Positions 11,021 through 20,721 of a DNA stretch of 64,000 nt are shown here, one piece after another; the first letter of the stretch is position 1, and every line of letters starts with the position of its first letter. Under the pieces are notes generated by a model. It had not been told where the DNA came from. It worked only from the letters and a program-made list of their open reading frames with translations, and did not search any database. Position numbers and translations under genes: made by a program. Source of the DNA: Siphonodentalium dalli (taxonomy: Eukaryota; Mollusca; Scaphopoda; Gadilida; Siphonodentaliidae); assembly GCA_032622095.1 (NCBI GenBank), contig CP136061.1:85970324-86034323 (forward strand). Reading direction: 5' to 3'.

Positions 11021-11401
11021 TTAATCAATTATATCGAGAGATCGTTTTGATTTCTCAACGGGTGTTTTAATGGACTTACTTCTAATTCGTTTGTGAGAAG
11101 AATGATTTTTCAAAGACCGCGATGATCTATTTATGCGTTTTGGTGTTGATATTTTCTTTATTGTTTCCCTTCCAAAAGATTTCAATGCTTCTTTACCTTG
11201 TTTCAAAAATACTTCTTTCGGACTTTTACCACGATGAATGATATCTTCGACTGCAGCAAGTCCATGCTTGAATACTTGTTGTTTAGCAATCTGACCAATA
11301 GGTTTTAGAAACGATACTACTGTTCTCATTGCAGATTTGAATAGTGAACCAATTCCATTTCCATACTGTCTAGGTACGCCTCTATACACGGGGATCATCA
11401 T
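11021..11401 (-). CDS. Small basic pX-like virion core protein
   Basis: Intact 126-codon ORF. It begins MMIPVYRGVPRQYGNGIGS, a glycine-rich start that I associate with the adenovirus pX/mu-like proteins of Polintons. A helical middle follows (FLKPIGQIAKQ, AVEDIIHRGKSPKEVF), and then a strongly basic Lys/Arg/Ser-rich tail that could bind DNA in the virion core. Its ATG overlaps the penton stop codon by 4 nt (ATGA at 11398-11401), pointing to co-transcription. The residue pattern is suggestive rather than proof of the core role. Confidence 0.75.
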   Translation of the reverse strand: MMIPVYRGVPRQYGNGIGSLFKSAMRTVVSFLKPIGQIAKQQVFKHGLAAVEDIIHRGKSPKEVFLKQGKEALKSFGRETIKKISTPKRINRSSRSLKNHSSHKRIRSKSIKTPVEKSKRSLDIID

Positions 11402-12246
11402 AAATGCAAATTACTTCGGCGTCGGAAATGCAACTTTACCATAGACTTTCCACCAACAAACTGAATTGGTTTGCCAGTATCACCAGTTATATACACATTT
11501 ATGGTATCAAAGTTAGACTTTGATACTGGTACATAATGTAAGTTTTGGAATTCATGCTTAATATGTTGACCATCATGTATTCTTTTACTCTCGAATGATG
11601 TCACTCGTAATATCGGTGCCTCAACATCACTAACAATTGTATAATCAGCAATGTTAGAATAAACAAACGATTGATTATGCTCCGCATTTAAATCAACTCC
11701 ATATGGAAATGTTATCGAAGGAGTAGCAAATGTGACAGTGTTTGATTTTTTTCTGTAACCAAGTTTATCCAAAAGAGCTCTGGGGAGTACAAGACCTACT
11801 TTGGTATAACTATTGGTTGAAATTTTAACTCGTCGTCGTGCTTTGGAATATCCGAATTCGAATTTCAGTTCTGGAATCATTCTGCTTACTGTACTATCAA
11901 TTACACCTTGAATTGTATCTGTCAAATGTGCTGCACCAGAATATGCTCCTTCTGGTATTTTTAATTCTATACCATTTTCTGGTTTTGAAATTACTACATC
12001 ACTTATTGGTATCTTGTGCAGGTATTGTAAAATTCTTGGAACAGAAGTTTTTATTTTTATTTTGCAGGTATCTCCAATAATGTTGTATGTTTCTGATGGT
12101 ACAATTCGTTCAACCATTGCAACTTCCCAAAGCTCTTTATCAATATGTATGGTTTTTGGTAATTTCACTGTGAAACAACATTGTGAATTGGCTGGGTAAA
12201 GTGACATTGAACTATCACTCATGAGAGTTATGTAGAATGAATTCAT
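11398..12246 (-). CDS. mCP: Penton / minor capsid protein (single jelly-roll)
   Basis: Intact ORF of 282 codons. It opens with MNSFYITLMSDSSM, followed by an LWEVAMVERIVPS segment; the 'FYI.L.S..S....P.N....F...L' start and the 'WEV.L.E..YP' core are characteristic of the Polinton minor capsid proteins that occupy the icosahedral vertices. The C-terminal half contains NIYITGD-like and VKLHFRRR segments. The start ATG overlaps the stop of the two-TM gene (ATGA at 12243-12246). This is one of the few virion genes here without a lesion. Confidence 0.88.
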   Translation of the reverse strand: MNSFYITLMSDSSMSLYPANSQCCFTVKLPKTIHIDKELWEVAMVERIVPSETYNIIGDTCKIKIKTSVPRILQYLHKIPISDVVISKPENGIELKIPEGAYSGAAHLTDTIQGVIDSTVSRMIPELKFEFGYSKARRRVKISTNSYTKVGLVLPRALLDKLGYRKKSNTVTFATPSITFPYGVDLNAEHNQSFVYSNIADYTIVSDVEAPILRVTSFESKRIHDGQHIKHEFQNLHYVPVSKSNFDTINVYITGDTGKPIQFVGGKSMVKLHFRRRSNLHL

Positions 12247-12500
12247 TTTTTCTCAGTATTTTTCAATAATTTCAGTCCAGGCGTTGGTAGAATATAACCT
12301 AGAGAACTACTTAGAAGAATAAGCCACAATTCTTTATTTGCGCTCTGGATACTAATGTGTACAATAGATGTAATTATTATGATATAAATAATAATTATCT
12401 GCGTGAAATAGGCGACTTGGTTCTTAGCAACTTTTTCACCACAGAACTTTAAGTGTGATGGTTCATCGAGATTAATTGAATCTGAATGATTTTGCGACAT
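12243..12500 (-). CDS. Small two-transmembrane protein conserved in Polintons
   Basis: Intact 85-codon ORF. A short polar N-terminus (with FCGEKVAKNQV) precedes a first hydrophobic segment (QIIIIYIIIITSIVHI) and a second one (LWLILLSSSLGYILP), ending with a PTPGLK-like motif and a lysine-rich tail. This layout, with VAYFTQ before the first helix and SSxLGYxLP in the second, matches small membrane proteins found next to the penton gene in other Polintons. The function is not established; a role in the virion membrane or in release is only a guess. ATG is 14 nt after the integrase stop. Confidence 0.72.
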   Translation of the reverse strand: MSQNHSDSINLDEPSHLKFCGEKVAKNQVAYFTQIIIIYIIIITSIVHISIQSANKELWLILLSSSLGYILPTPGLKLLKNTEKK

Positions 12501-12513
12501 GATAAATTTTGTT

Positions 12514-13580
12514 TTATACTAAATTTGAAGGTGGGATCCAACTGTCAAACTTTTTTGGATATCCAAGCCAATGAACTTTAATTTCTTTTACTGTTTTACC
12601 ACCCACTCTCCTCGTTCTTTTGTCAATAACTGATTCTATTTCATACACCTTACTGTCTTTTATATGTTGGATTTCATGTTTGTAGAATGATCCATCAATC
12701 TCTTCACCACCATGATCAGAAACTTTGAATGTGATTGGATTAGTTTACAAATTTTTTCAACTTTGAAAATTTCACGAGTCCAGTTTGGTAAATAACCCTT
12801 TTCAAATGTTCTTTTGGTTTTGTTGATACGAACCAAGTCACCCACTATCAGTGTAGATTTTCCTTTTTTATTTCCTGTTCCATATAGATTTTTGGAAATT
12901 TCAGCTTCAGTTTTCAAAGTAACTGCAGAGAGTTTCGATTTTATGCTACGGTGATAACTATTGTTGTAAGAATCGACTAGGGGCTGTAAAACATCAATAT
13001 ATCTTGAAGTTTTATTGTGTGTGAAATACTTCCACATACGAGTTTTTAAAGTTCTTTGAAATCGCTCAACAATACTTGCTTTAGTCTCTGGATTCTCAGT
13101 TGTGAAGAAATGAATGCTTTCTGATCGCAGAAATTTCAAAAACTTTTCATTTTTGAATTCAGAACCTTTATCAGCTTGAAACGATTTTGGTTCACGTTTT
13201 GAAGATTTAAAAATTTTCCTGAATGATTCGATCAAAGTTTGTCCAGATTTATCGCGGATTGGCAGCACCCACGCAAATTTTGAAAAAAACGTCTATCACA
13301 CACAACAGATATCTGTAATTATCATTATGTTTTTTCAAATTCTGAAGATCAGCTAAATCTGCCTGCCATTGACTATCAATTCCAGCTACAACAGTCTTTC
13401 TACGTTGGAATGTTCGAATTATTGGTTTGTGTAAAGTATATGTCGATTGGCCTTGCAACCATTTCTTCACATCTATGAGTTTTATTTTTTTATTTTGCTT
13501 TTTCGCTTCATCAAAAAGCTTCTTTACACCGCCATAACTTCCAACTTTCTTTGGATTATAGAAAATTTTGGATAACTGTT
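12514..13580 (-). pseudogene. INT: Retrovirus-like integrase with C-terminal chromodomain, frameshifted
   Basis: The N-terminal part (13580-13265) has YNPKKVGSYGGV, the TYTLHKP/RRK linker and the first catalytic Asp in WQADLADL. A frameshift at about 13262-13270 leads to the second frame, with the second Asp in FQADKGSEF and the Glu in SIVERFQ (34 residues between). A second frameshift at about 12740 returns to the first frame, which then encodes a chromodomain (YEIESVIDKR, then HWLGYPKKFDSWIP) and ends at TAA 12514-12516. The two shifts compensate each other. Polinton integrases insert the element into host DNA. The start codon is unclear: an upstream A-run shift near 13575 separates the frame from the preceding basic tail. 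Confidence 0.9.
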
Positions 13581-14275
13581 TTTTTCTGTTTTAATACCCT
13601 TTGGTGTCAACCTATCTGCTATTTTAGTTTTTGAATGTCTTGCTTTTATACCTTTCATTGGTGTGAATCGATGAGAATCAAATCGTTTTGTTTTTATGCT
13701 TTGTACCGGATTTAAAAAATCATCATCTGAATCATCTTTCAAATGTTTTTTTTATCAAAAGCCAACGGTTTCTGTTCCCTACAAAATCTTGAGGTACATT
13801 AAGTTCGCTCAATCCTTGTGAAAAGGTTTGCCAGCCTGTTGGTTCGAAACCTTTTCTTTGTCGTACAATATCATTGAGGAGATCAACAATATTTTATCCT
13901 CTAATAACTTTTTCACCATATGTTAATTGGCGGATGTTTTGAAATCAGTTGTAAAAGTTGTTCAACTTTTTTTCTCATCTTAATCGGAATACTTTCTAGC
14001 ACATCCCTATGATGATTAAATGGTTGTTCTGTTTTCGGGTTTGAAATAGCTCTAACTGATATTTGAGAAGTTTTCAATTTGTGCAAAGTTGTACCATATA
14101 ATTGAACCTTCTCAGATTCTGACAAATTTTGATCAGAAACTGAATTCAATTCTCTGCTTAGTTTTGAAACATTCGTAATTTCAGGATTAGGTGGTAATTT
14201 CGGATTAGTTAGACTCATTCTCCATTTTTTAATGTCATCCAACATTTTGAAGGGAACAGCGACCATTTTCTTCAT
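13560..14275 (-). pseudogene. PKKMVxVP-type conserved Polinton protein, frameshifted
   Basis: ATG at 14275. The N-terminus reads MKKMVAVPFKMLD, close to the KKMVLVP start of a widespread Polinton protein of unknown function. A helical middle follows, with SIPIKMRKKVEQLL. The first frame ends at 13913. Another frame then carries the expected continuation (NIVDLLNDIV, GWQTFSQGLSELNVP, GNRNRW) down to about 13736, itself preceded by an in-frame TAA at 13894-13896. After an 8-A run a third frame continues with an acidic patch (DDSDDDF) and a Lys/Arg-rich tail to about 13560. The basic tail suggests nucleic-acid or capsid binding, but that is inference. Confidence 0.75.
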
Positions 14276-14277
14276 GT

Positions 14278-14616
14278 TTAACCGCGAAGTATTCCAGCGA
14301 CTGCTTTACCAAGCAACGGTGCTAGCATAAGAAGTGGTAAAAAACCTCCTTTCTGGTTCAAAATTTGTTTTTTTCGTTTCAAAGATGATTTACTTGCAAA
14401 TTCTCTGAGGTGTCTACACCTCGGACGAAGTTTGCGCTTCTGAGCTTCTATTAGTTTTACATTGCCTTTTAAAATATTTTTACCGCATTCTGACATGCAA
14501 TCAATCACTCTCTTTGGGGCATCTTTTATCATTTTTTTTCGAAAATGAGTTGGTGCCTGATTCATAGCCATTACAAAACTACCATATTTTTTAATCAGTT
14601 GAGTTTTTTTCGCCAT
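14278..14616 (-). CDS. Small basic protein with hydrophobic C-terminus (conserved Polinton virion-type protein)
   Basis: Intact 112-codon ORF. The body is basic, with a small Cys/His cluster (CMSECGKNILKGNV, then RKLRPRCRHLREFA) and an SLKRKKQIL segment. It ends in a glycine-led hydrophobic stretch (GGFLPLLMLAPLLGK). This 'helical basic body plus GGFLxxLL tail' recurs in Polinton proteins and resembles membrane-active minor virion proteins such as adenovirus pVI in general plan, but no homology is claimed. Its stop is 2 nt before the ATG of the next gene. Confidence 0.65.
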   Translation of the reverse strand: MAKKTQLIKKYGSFVMAMNQAPTHFRKKMIKDAPKRVIDCMSECGKNILKGNVKLIEAQKRKLRPRCRHLREFASKSSLKRKKQILNQKGGFLPLLMLAPLLGKAVAGILRG

Positions 14617-14652
14617 CTTTACTCTTCAACAGTTGATTGTCAAATGACTGAA

Positions 14653-15213
14653 TTACTTTTTACGTTTATTAAAATTACGATCAAATGCCATCAAAGCTAA
14701 TTTTGATGGGTGTGAAAGATTCATAATTTTTGAGTATCGTTGAACCGACGGGTAATGTCCTGCTTCTTGAACTGATGGAATTGGTTGCGGACCATTATCG
14801 TTGAGTGGTTGAAATCTAGCAAATGTAGAATTTAATCCAGTAGAATTTACTCTAGCTGGAGTAGATCGCTGTGTAATTGTAGAATGAACTATAACTGGAC
14901 TATCTCGCTGTGCAATTGTAGAATTTACTCTAGTAGCATTTACTCTATTTGATCTAACTCGTGCAATTGATTTTTTTTCATTTTGTCTGAGAAGACTTCT
15001 GATCAAAACCCCACCGAGAAATCCACCTCCACCAGTTTTTAAAAGTATTTTCTTTTTTGAATCGATATGAGTTCTACTGTCAGCTATTTTCTTCAGCTCT
15101 TTTTTGGGTTTTTGCAGGAATGTTCGTGTCTGCTTTGGAAGCTTTAAGTGATCATCAAGTATTAATTTAGCTATAGTCGAAAATACACTCAAGACTGCTT
15201 CATGCGACTCCAT
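14653..15213 (-). CDS. Unassigned 186-residue protein with GGGGF motif and VNST-type repeats
   Basis: I choose ATG at 15213 because the longer frame upstream overlaps the ATPase end. The N-terminal part (LPKQTRTFLQKPKKEL, SKKKILLKTGGGGFLGGV) looks like a longer relative of the next 112-residue protein: a basic helix followed by a glycine/hydrophobic patch. The middle is a degenerate repeat of (R)VNST(I)xQR-like units, rich in Ser/Thr/Arg, and the C-terminus ends SHPSKLALMAFDRNF plus basic residues. It is intact while its neighbours are broken. Its position directly after the packaging ATPase suggests a minor virion protein. Confidence 0.6.
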   Translation of the reverse strand: MESHEAVLSVFSTIAKLILDDHLKLPKQTRTFLQKPKKELKKIADSRTHIDSKKKILLKTGGGGFLGGVLIRSLLRQNEKKSIARVRSNRVNATRVNSTIAQRDSPVIVHSTITQRSTPARVNSTGLNSTFARFQPLNDNGPQPIPSVQEAGHYPSVQRYSKIMNLSHPSKLALMAFDRNFNKRKK

Positions 15214-15250
15214 GATTGGAAATGAAAATATTATGTTGATACACTTATCT

Positions 15251-15903
15251 TTATACCGATGAATATATTTCCGCACCTCGGTCGTCATTTGTGAGCCAGC
15301 GATGGAAAATATCAGTTCTAAGTCTCAACGATTTATCCGTTTTTGGGTGAAAATCGAGTAGTAAATAACCATGATTGGTTGAAGTTGCATCATCATATGC
15401 CTGCATTAAATGAGGTATTTGCATTTGAGAGGCAAGAATTTTTATTTGACCTTTATCACGCACACTTTGAAATAGTACCATGTAATGTGCATTCAAACTC
15501 AAAGTTCTACTCGCTTTAGATTTCTGAAACATGTTTTGGGTTATGTAAATAACAGACGTATTTCTGTGATGTCCTTTTCTTGTAAACCACAACATAATGT
15601 TTTCTTCATCTTTATCACCTAACATGTCATAAAAAACGACGAGGTACGGTAAGTCTTTGTCATCGACAAGTTCATTGTCATCATCCGGTATTCCATTTAT
15701 AAATTGAATATTGAGAAATTCTTGCATCTGACTATAGGTATTTTGCCATTCTTTGTAACACCAAACGACTTTGAATGGAACAGGTTTGAACAAGTCATCT
15801 TTATATATTCGATTAATTTCTTAACAAATTCTGTTTTACCACAACCACTTGGTCCCGATATGAAAATGTTACAGGGATGTTTGAACAACAATGATTAGTC
15901 CAT
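15251..15903 (-). pseudogene. ATP: FtsK/HerA-type packaging ATPase, early stop and one frameshift
   Basis: The Walker A motif GPSGCGKTEF lies at about 15840-15870, a few residues from the N-terminus, and the Walker B segment is LPYLVVFYD in the second frame. Further down are the YITQN sensor-like segment and a C-terminal HRWLTNDD. These are the A32-like genome-packaging ATPases of Polintons and related viruses. The likely ATG at 15903 is followed by an in-frame TAA as third codon (15895-15897). A one-base shift at about 15800-15810 then separates Walker A from the rest. Total size (~215 residues) fits the family. The same TAA also ends the upstream ORF, which shares this frame. Confidence 0.9.
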
Positions 15904-16511
15904 CTTTACCCTGAGACAGATCATGTAAGAAACAACCTTTTTTATTTTTAATGAAGAATCACCATAACTCCAGATTATTCCAAATGTCCGTATGAGTTCA
16001 TTATCTAAGTCTGAAATAGGTCTAGTGGTTTTTACAATATAATCCAAAGACACTTTTACTTCAAATAACTTTTCAGCAGTGAAAATTGCACATGGTTCTC
16101 GGAGAATAATGTATCCATATATGCTCGTCACCTCTTCGAATTTCAAATTTTTTTCATTGAGAATCCTGTCTTGATATTCAGCAAAACGAGTAAAATTATT
16201 TTCAACTAATTCACGAATTTCGTTTATTTTGTTTTTAGGAACACCATGAAATATCCAGTAATCTGAAAACAGTTGATCCAATATATCCATTAAGAAATCA
16301 GTTTCAAATTCTGATCTCTCAATCAAACATCTCAATCGACTCTGCCCCTCAGAGAAATGTCCGTTCAGCAAAGTCTGCACCATAATTTTACTTTCCCTCA
16401 AAAACCAAGTTTGTTTAAGTTCTCGTTTGATTTCTTGATCCATTTTTGACATTTCGATCAAGTTATTAAAAAATTTCAAAAGCATCTCTGCTGGTAACAC
16501 ATCAATTCCAT
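15895..16511 (-). CDS. Unassigned ORF with an F-box-like N-terminus, between PolB and ATPase
   Basis: This open frame runs without a stop from inside the PolB end (open from 16590) to TAA 15895-15897. The first ATG in frame is at 16485, but the more interesting part begins just before it: DVLPAEMLLKFFNNL, which fits the F-box consensus start (LPxExLLxIFxxL), with a Trp 29 residues after the Pro (KQTWF). An ATG in another frame at 16511 would reach this segment after a single-base shift. The rest is charged and helical, with no family I recognise. F-box proteins recruit substrates to SCF ubiquitin ligases, and some large DNA viruses carry F-box-like proteins; here this is inference from one motif. 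It could also be an N-terminal extension of the ATPase, since both share one frame. Confidence 0.5.
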
Positions 16512-19500
16512 CTATAAGGAATTGTGTTGTATTCACCCACAACAAGTCATTTGGTGTACACAGATCGTAATGTTTTTGCTTGCTCTTCACTAATTACTTC
16601 TCGGTCCTTTGTGCGTTTAATGCTGCATGGATAGTTTATGACACGTTGAAAGTTTGACCGGTCGTTGACACATTCAACCATTGAATGAAAATTTATTTGC
16701 TGTTTAGTTTTATAATACAGAGTGATACCCTTGACCTTACATACATATTTTATGACACCATCATTCACGTACTGATATCCATAATTTTTCGGTCCTAACC
16801 CTACAAATTTCATGATTTTAGCATCCGGATGCTCATCAGTCCATTTACCAAGGTAGCTGATTTCGGTTTTGATATTTTCTTTTTCTGAATCGAAAATATA
16901 CATACAGCTATCGGTGTCGAAATACAACACCCTATCTTGGAGTTTTTCTAAAACTTTATACAACTCCAAGCGTGCATATGCTGTGACAAATGATGCAACA
17001 ACTACATTGGCAGATGGATGTGGTTCTATAATATCGGTTTTATTTTCATAGCTGAATAATATAAATTTATCCTGTTTATCCTGTTCAACTGCTTTGACGG
17101 TGATATTTTTATCAGTTAGTAGTTCGAAATATCTGGATGGTTCTGAGATATATTCAGTTTTAGTAAGAATATTATTTTGTGAAGTTTTTCCCCATATGCC
17201 AGGGGGGTGAAAAAAAAAAAATTCCGGTCATATATGCCGGGGTGGGTGGGTGGTCGATAGGACCAACAAACAATTTTTTCCCCAACTCAAAAATATTTTT
17301 CCTGCAAGTCTTTTTGACTGTTTTTGCAATGAGTTTGGCTTAAAACACATCTATATGTCAATATTAACATAACTGACAAATTTCATGGTGATCAGACAAA
17401 CAGTATAGCCTGTAGCCCATGCTAATGGATTGAATTTTGAAATCCAAGATGGCTGCGGGCAGCCATGTTTTTTTTGACCGAATAACCCCAAAATGACTTG
17501 TTCCTATTTACATGTCAATGTTCACATCCATGACTAATAGTATGCACATAAATTCATATACAACTGTTTACAGTGAAATTCCCCCCACAAATCTGTATTT
17601 TAGAGTTAAAAGGGGGTGGGTGTCAAAAAATGGACGGAAAAAACTGCCGAAAATGGAGAAAAAAATTGGACGCAGGGGATGGTGGGTCCCAACAAGGGTC
17701 GACAGTCAACAATCAGCATACGTGCCTGCAAATGTTTTCCGACACCCCCCCTGCATATGCAATTTATCATTAATTTTGCGCACTGGCGGAGTCCTGGGTT
17801 TTTCTCAATTTTTTCTTTTTCAAGTTTTATACCTTCAAACTCATAATAATCTTTAATGTATTTATCTTTATCTTCTTCACTTTTAACATAATTTGGATAT
17901 CCACTTGCTTCTTGTTTAATTTTCAGGTATTTATCAATTTAATCCCTGAATACTTTGTCCGACCACTCAGTCCATTGCCAAACTTGATACACTTCCAGAA
18001 TTTGGTAACCCAATTCTATTGCTTTGAATAATTCTACATGCGTCCAAACTCCAACTAAAGCACGCTGTTCAATTTTATGACTACACTGTCCACTTTCATT
18101 TTCTCCACAAGTTTTACACAATGTATATATCATGTTGTTATTACAGTGGATCGGTAGCACTGAAATTTACAATTTATTTGGAGGTAATACTTTGCATTTA
18201 ATGAGTCCTTTGTAAGATTTGATGTCTCCTATTTGTTCCTGACTTGGAATTGCAGGATGACCAAGAGGGTACTCCCTATATTTATTCACACTAGGATACA
18301 AACTGTTTAGATGTTGTTTCTATTTCATGATATAATTTTAGAGCATTAGTCCTACAACCAAATAATGCTTCCCTTGGTTTAATTGGGTCTTGATGCAAAT
18401 AGAATGATCCATAGTTTGTTTTAAATTTTTGTCTGCTTTACATTTATTGTCCAGGTCATGTTCCCAGATGCATATAAATTTGCATCCCAAGCTTTTGATT
18501 TCAGTTTCCGTTTTTATTGTTTTTTCATACAATTAATGCATTGTTATATTACTGTGTGGGTTTCGGTGGTTTCTATCTGGATAGCAAGTAGGACAGCCAT
18601 GGAAAAAACACCCATACATTTCGTACACTGTGTTTGATTTTGCATGATAACCATCAACAAAATGTGTGCCTATTTTATCTTCACCACCATTTAAAGCATG
18701 TTTTATGTTTATATTTTGTTTTGTAGCAATGTACTCTAGCCATCTAATTGCTTTCATTGAAAATTTACGCGCTTGTAGATATCCAGCAACTTAAATTATA
18801 CCTAGAGAATTATCTGGTAATGAATTTTTTCTCCATGCAAGGTTACAGTTTTGAGCTAATGTTTTTGCTTCCCGGAATGGATCAATTTGATCATTTTCCA
18901 TTACACATAGTCTGGATTTACCACACCCACGTCTTAAAATGTCTAAATCTGATTTACAATACTTTTGAATTTCTTTTCGGAAATAAAAAATAGCCTCACC
19001 CCTAGCTTCGTACCATTTCAGAAATGAATCCCTATTTTCCTCAGACATGATTTCAGGTTTATAGTATTTTTTGTCTAGATATGGTCCTACATAATTCTGA
19101 AAGTCCTGTGTATTTGCCCAATGTGGAAAATAATCTTTAGCCATTTCTTCAAGTTGGAATGTTTTTGGAAATTTAGATAATGCCATTGGGATGAAACTCA
19201 ATGAATCGATTACTCTAACACCATTACATTGTAAACTCAGTATTTGGTTACCATTCGTAATAACATTAGGTTTTGAATGTCCATTGTTCACCAAGTAATG
19301 TAATATGAACTGACTATCGTAACCTCTTGCATTGTGAACAATACATGTTCTGCCGCTATGGTCGTTGGTGTAAAACAACCATTTACAAATTCTTTCCAAT
19401 ACATTTTCACCTTTAAAAACATATTCTCTATTTGACAATACAGAATCACATGAATTACATATTTCATCAATGGGTTTACATATACAATTTTCACAAGCAG

Positions 19501-20721
19501 TTTGTGCAACACAAAAATTGGGTATATGAACACCAGTATCTTGTTGACATTCAAAATAAAAAAATATGAATGGTACCTTTACTTCTTTCTGTGTTTCTTT
19601 CTTTTCGTACTGTTGAATATGACATCTGTGGTCTGATGGAACTTCTTTGTTCCCGAACAGATATGTCTTTTCTCCTTTCGTGTGACGCTTTCAAACCCGC
19701 ATTTCTGGCATTTGTGTATCATATCACAAATAGTTTTGTCTTGTTTTGGTAATTTTTTCAAATGATTGTCGAGATATCGTTTACTTCTAAAAGTCCTCTT
19801 ACATTTGGTGCAGGGTATCCCTCGTTCAAAGGGACATATCTGTCCCTCGAAACACATACACTTGTATGGACATAAATGATCAACTCGGCTACTCGTACCG
19901 ACATCACAGTGCTCACAGTAATAATGACATCCAAGGAATCCTGTGACAGTTGTAATCACATCGTAGTGGTTGTCATTGAAATATAGATGGACAACGTTAC
20001 TTTCTTTCCCAACTGGTGGTGGTTGAAAAAGAAAGCCTTCGTCAGCAAATTGATTATGTATTTTTATAACATACTCCGGATATAGTTGTTCCTGTATAAT
20101 TTCGTATTCCTCAACCCCGCAACTGGTGTCGTGTGATATCCCCAATTTATCCAACAATGACTTTGCAGCTTCCCGTTGTGGAGTTCTTGCTGGTCTCGTA
20201 ATCCGTTTCCATTGTTGCTTCCATTCAACGGTATCGTTTTTGTCAACATTACACATACCAACCACGACAGCCCTCGTAAAACACATGTTATCTTCTGCGT
20301 TCTGAATCAGAAGAATACTTTTCTTTACTGTTTTCATTTAATTGTTTTCACCGAATGCTCCATAATGTAAGGTATGTCTTGCGGTCCCTGCAGGCATATG
20401 CGTGACAGTGATATCAAATGTCATCTGTCCGTCATGGATTTTGAATTTTTTGTTCGATTGTGCAACTTTTTCTATGTTGTCAAGCAATAATTCACCTGTC
20501 AGGTCATTTGCTTCAGTGAACGGTATGTGAATCCCTAGATCCAGCCCCGGTTGAAAGATGGAAATTCTCATTTGATCTTTTGGTCCTGCGTCACACTAAT
20601 CTTCCAAACTGTTCACCAGATCTTTGAAAATTCTGTGAACAGTTTGAAATGGTTGATGAAATTCTTGAAATGTGACATATTTCTTTGATGCTGTTTTTAA
20701 ATTTCCTCGAGTATTTATCGG
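16502..20721 (-). pseudogene. POLB: Polinton-type family B DNA polymerase, heavily damaged
   Basis: About 1,200 codons can be followed. N-terminal region: TVHRIFKDLV, IHIPFTEANDL, then AEDNMCFTRAVVVG and Cys/His-rich zinc-binding stretches (CEHCDVG, CTKCKRTFRS). Exonuclease domain: Exo I has Y where the first Asp of DxE is expected (FFYFECQQ), Exo II is HNARGYDSQF, Exo III is YCKSDLDIL. Polymerase domain: motif A keeps only SLYPSVNKY (18278-18304), motif B is KNPGLRQCAKLM (split by the insertion 17200-17753), motif C is YFDTDS (~16907-16924). In-frame stops: 20596-20598, 20338-20340, 18791-18793, 18533-18535, 18167-18169, 17939-17941 and 16547-16549. A frameshift lies near 19600 and more damage at 18315-18345. 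The frame starts right at the element's truncated right end, so the true start is probably lost. Confidence 0.95.
17193..17760. mobile_element. Nested non-autonomous DNA transposon (554 bp) with 7-bp target duplication
   Basis: The element runs from 17200 to 17753. Both ends carry the inverted terminus CAGGGGGGTG (left) and CACCCCCCCTG (right). It is flanked by the direct repeat CATATGC at 17193-17199 and 17754-17760. Removing it and one repeat restores the PolB reading frame across motif B, so the boundaries are secure. It contains no convincing ORF; the frames at 17512-17856 are shadows. Superfamily is undetermined: CAGGG termini recall hAT elements, but those make 8-bp duplications. Confidence 0.9.
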
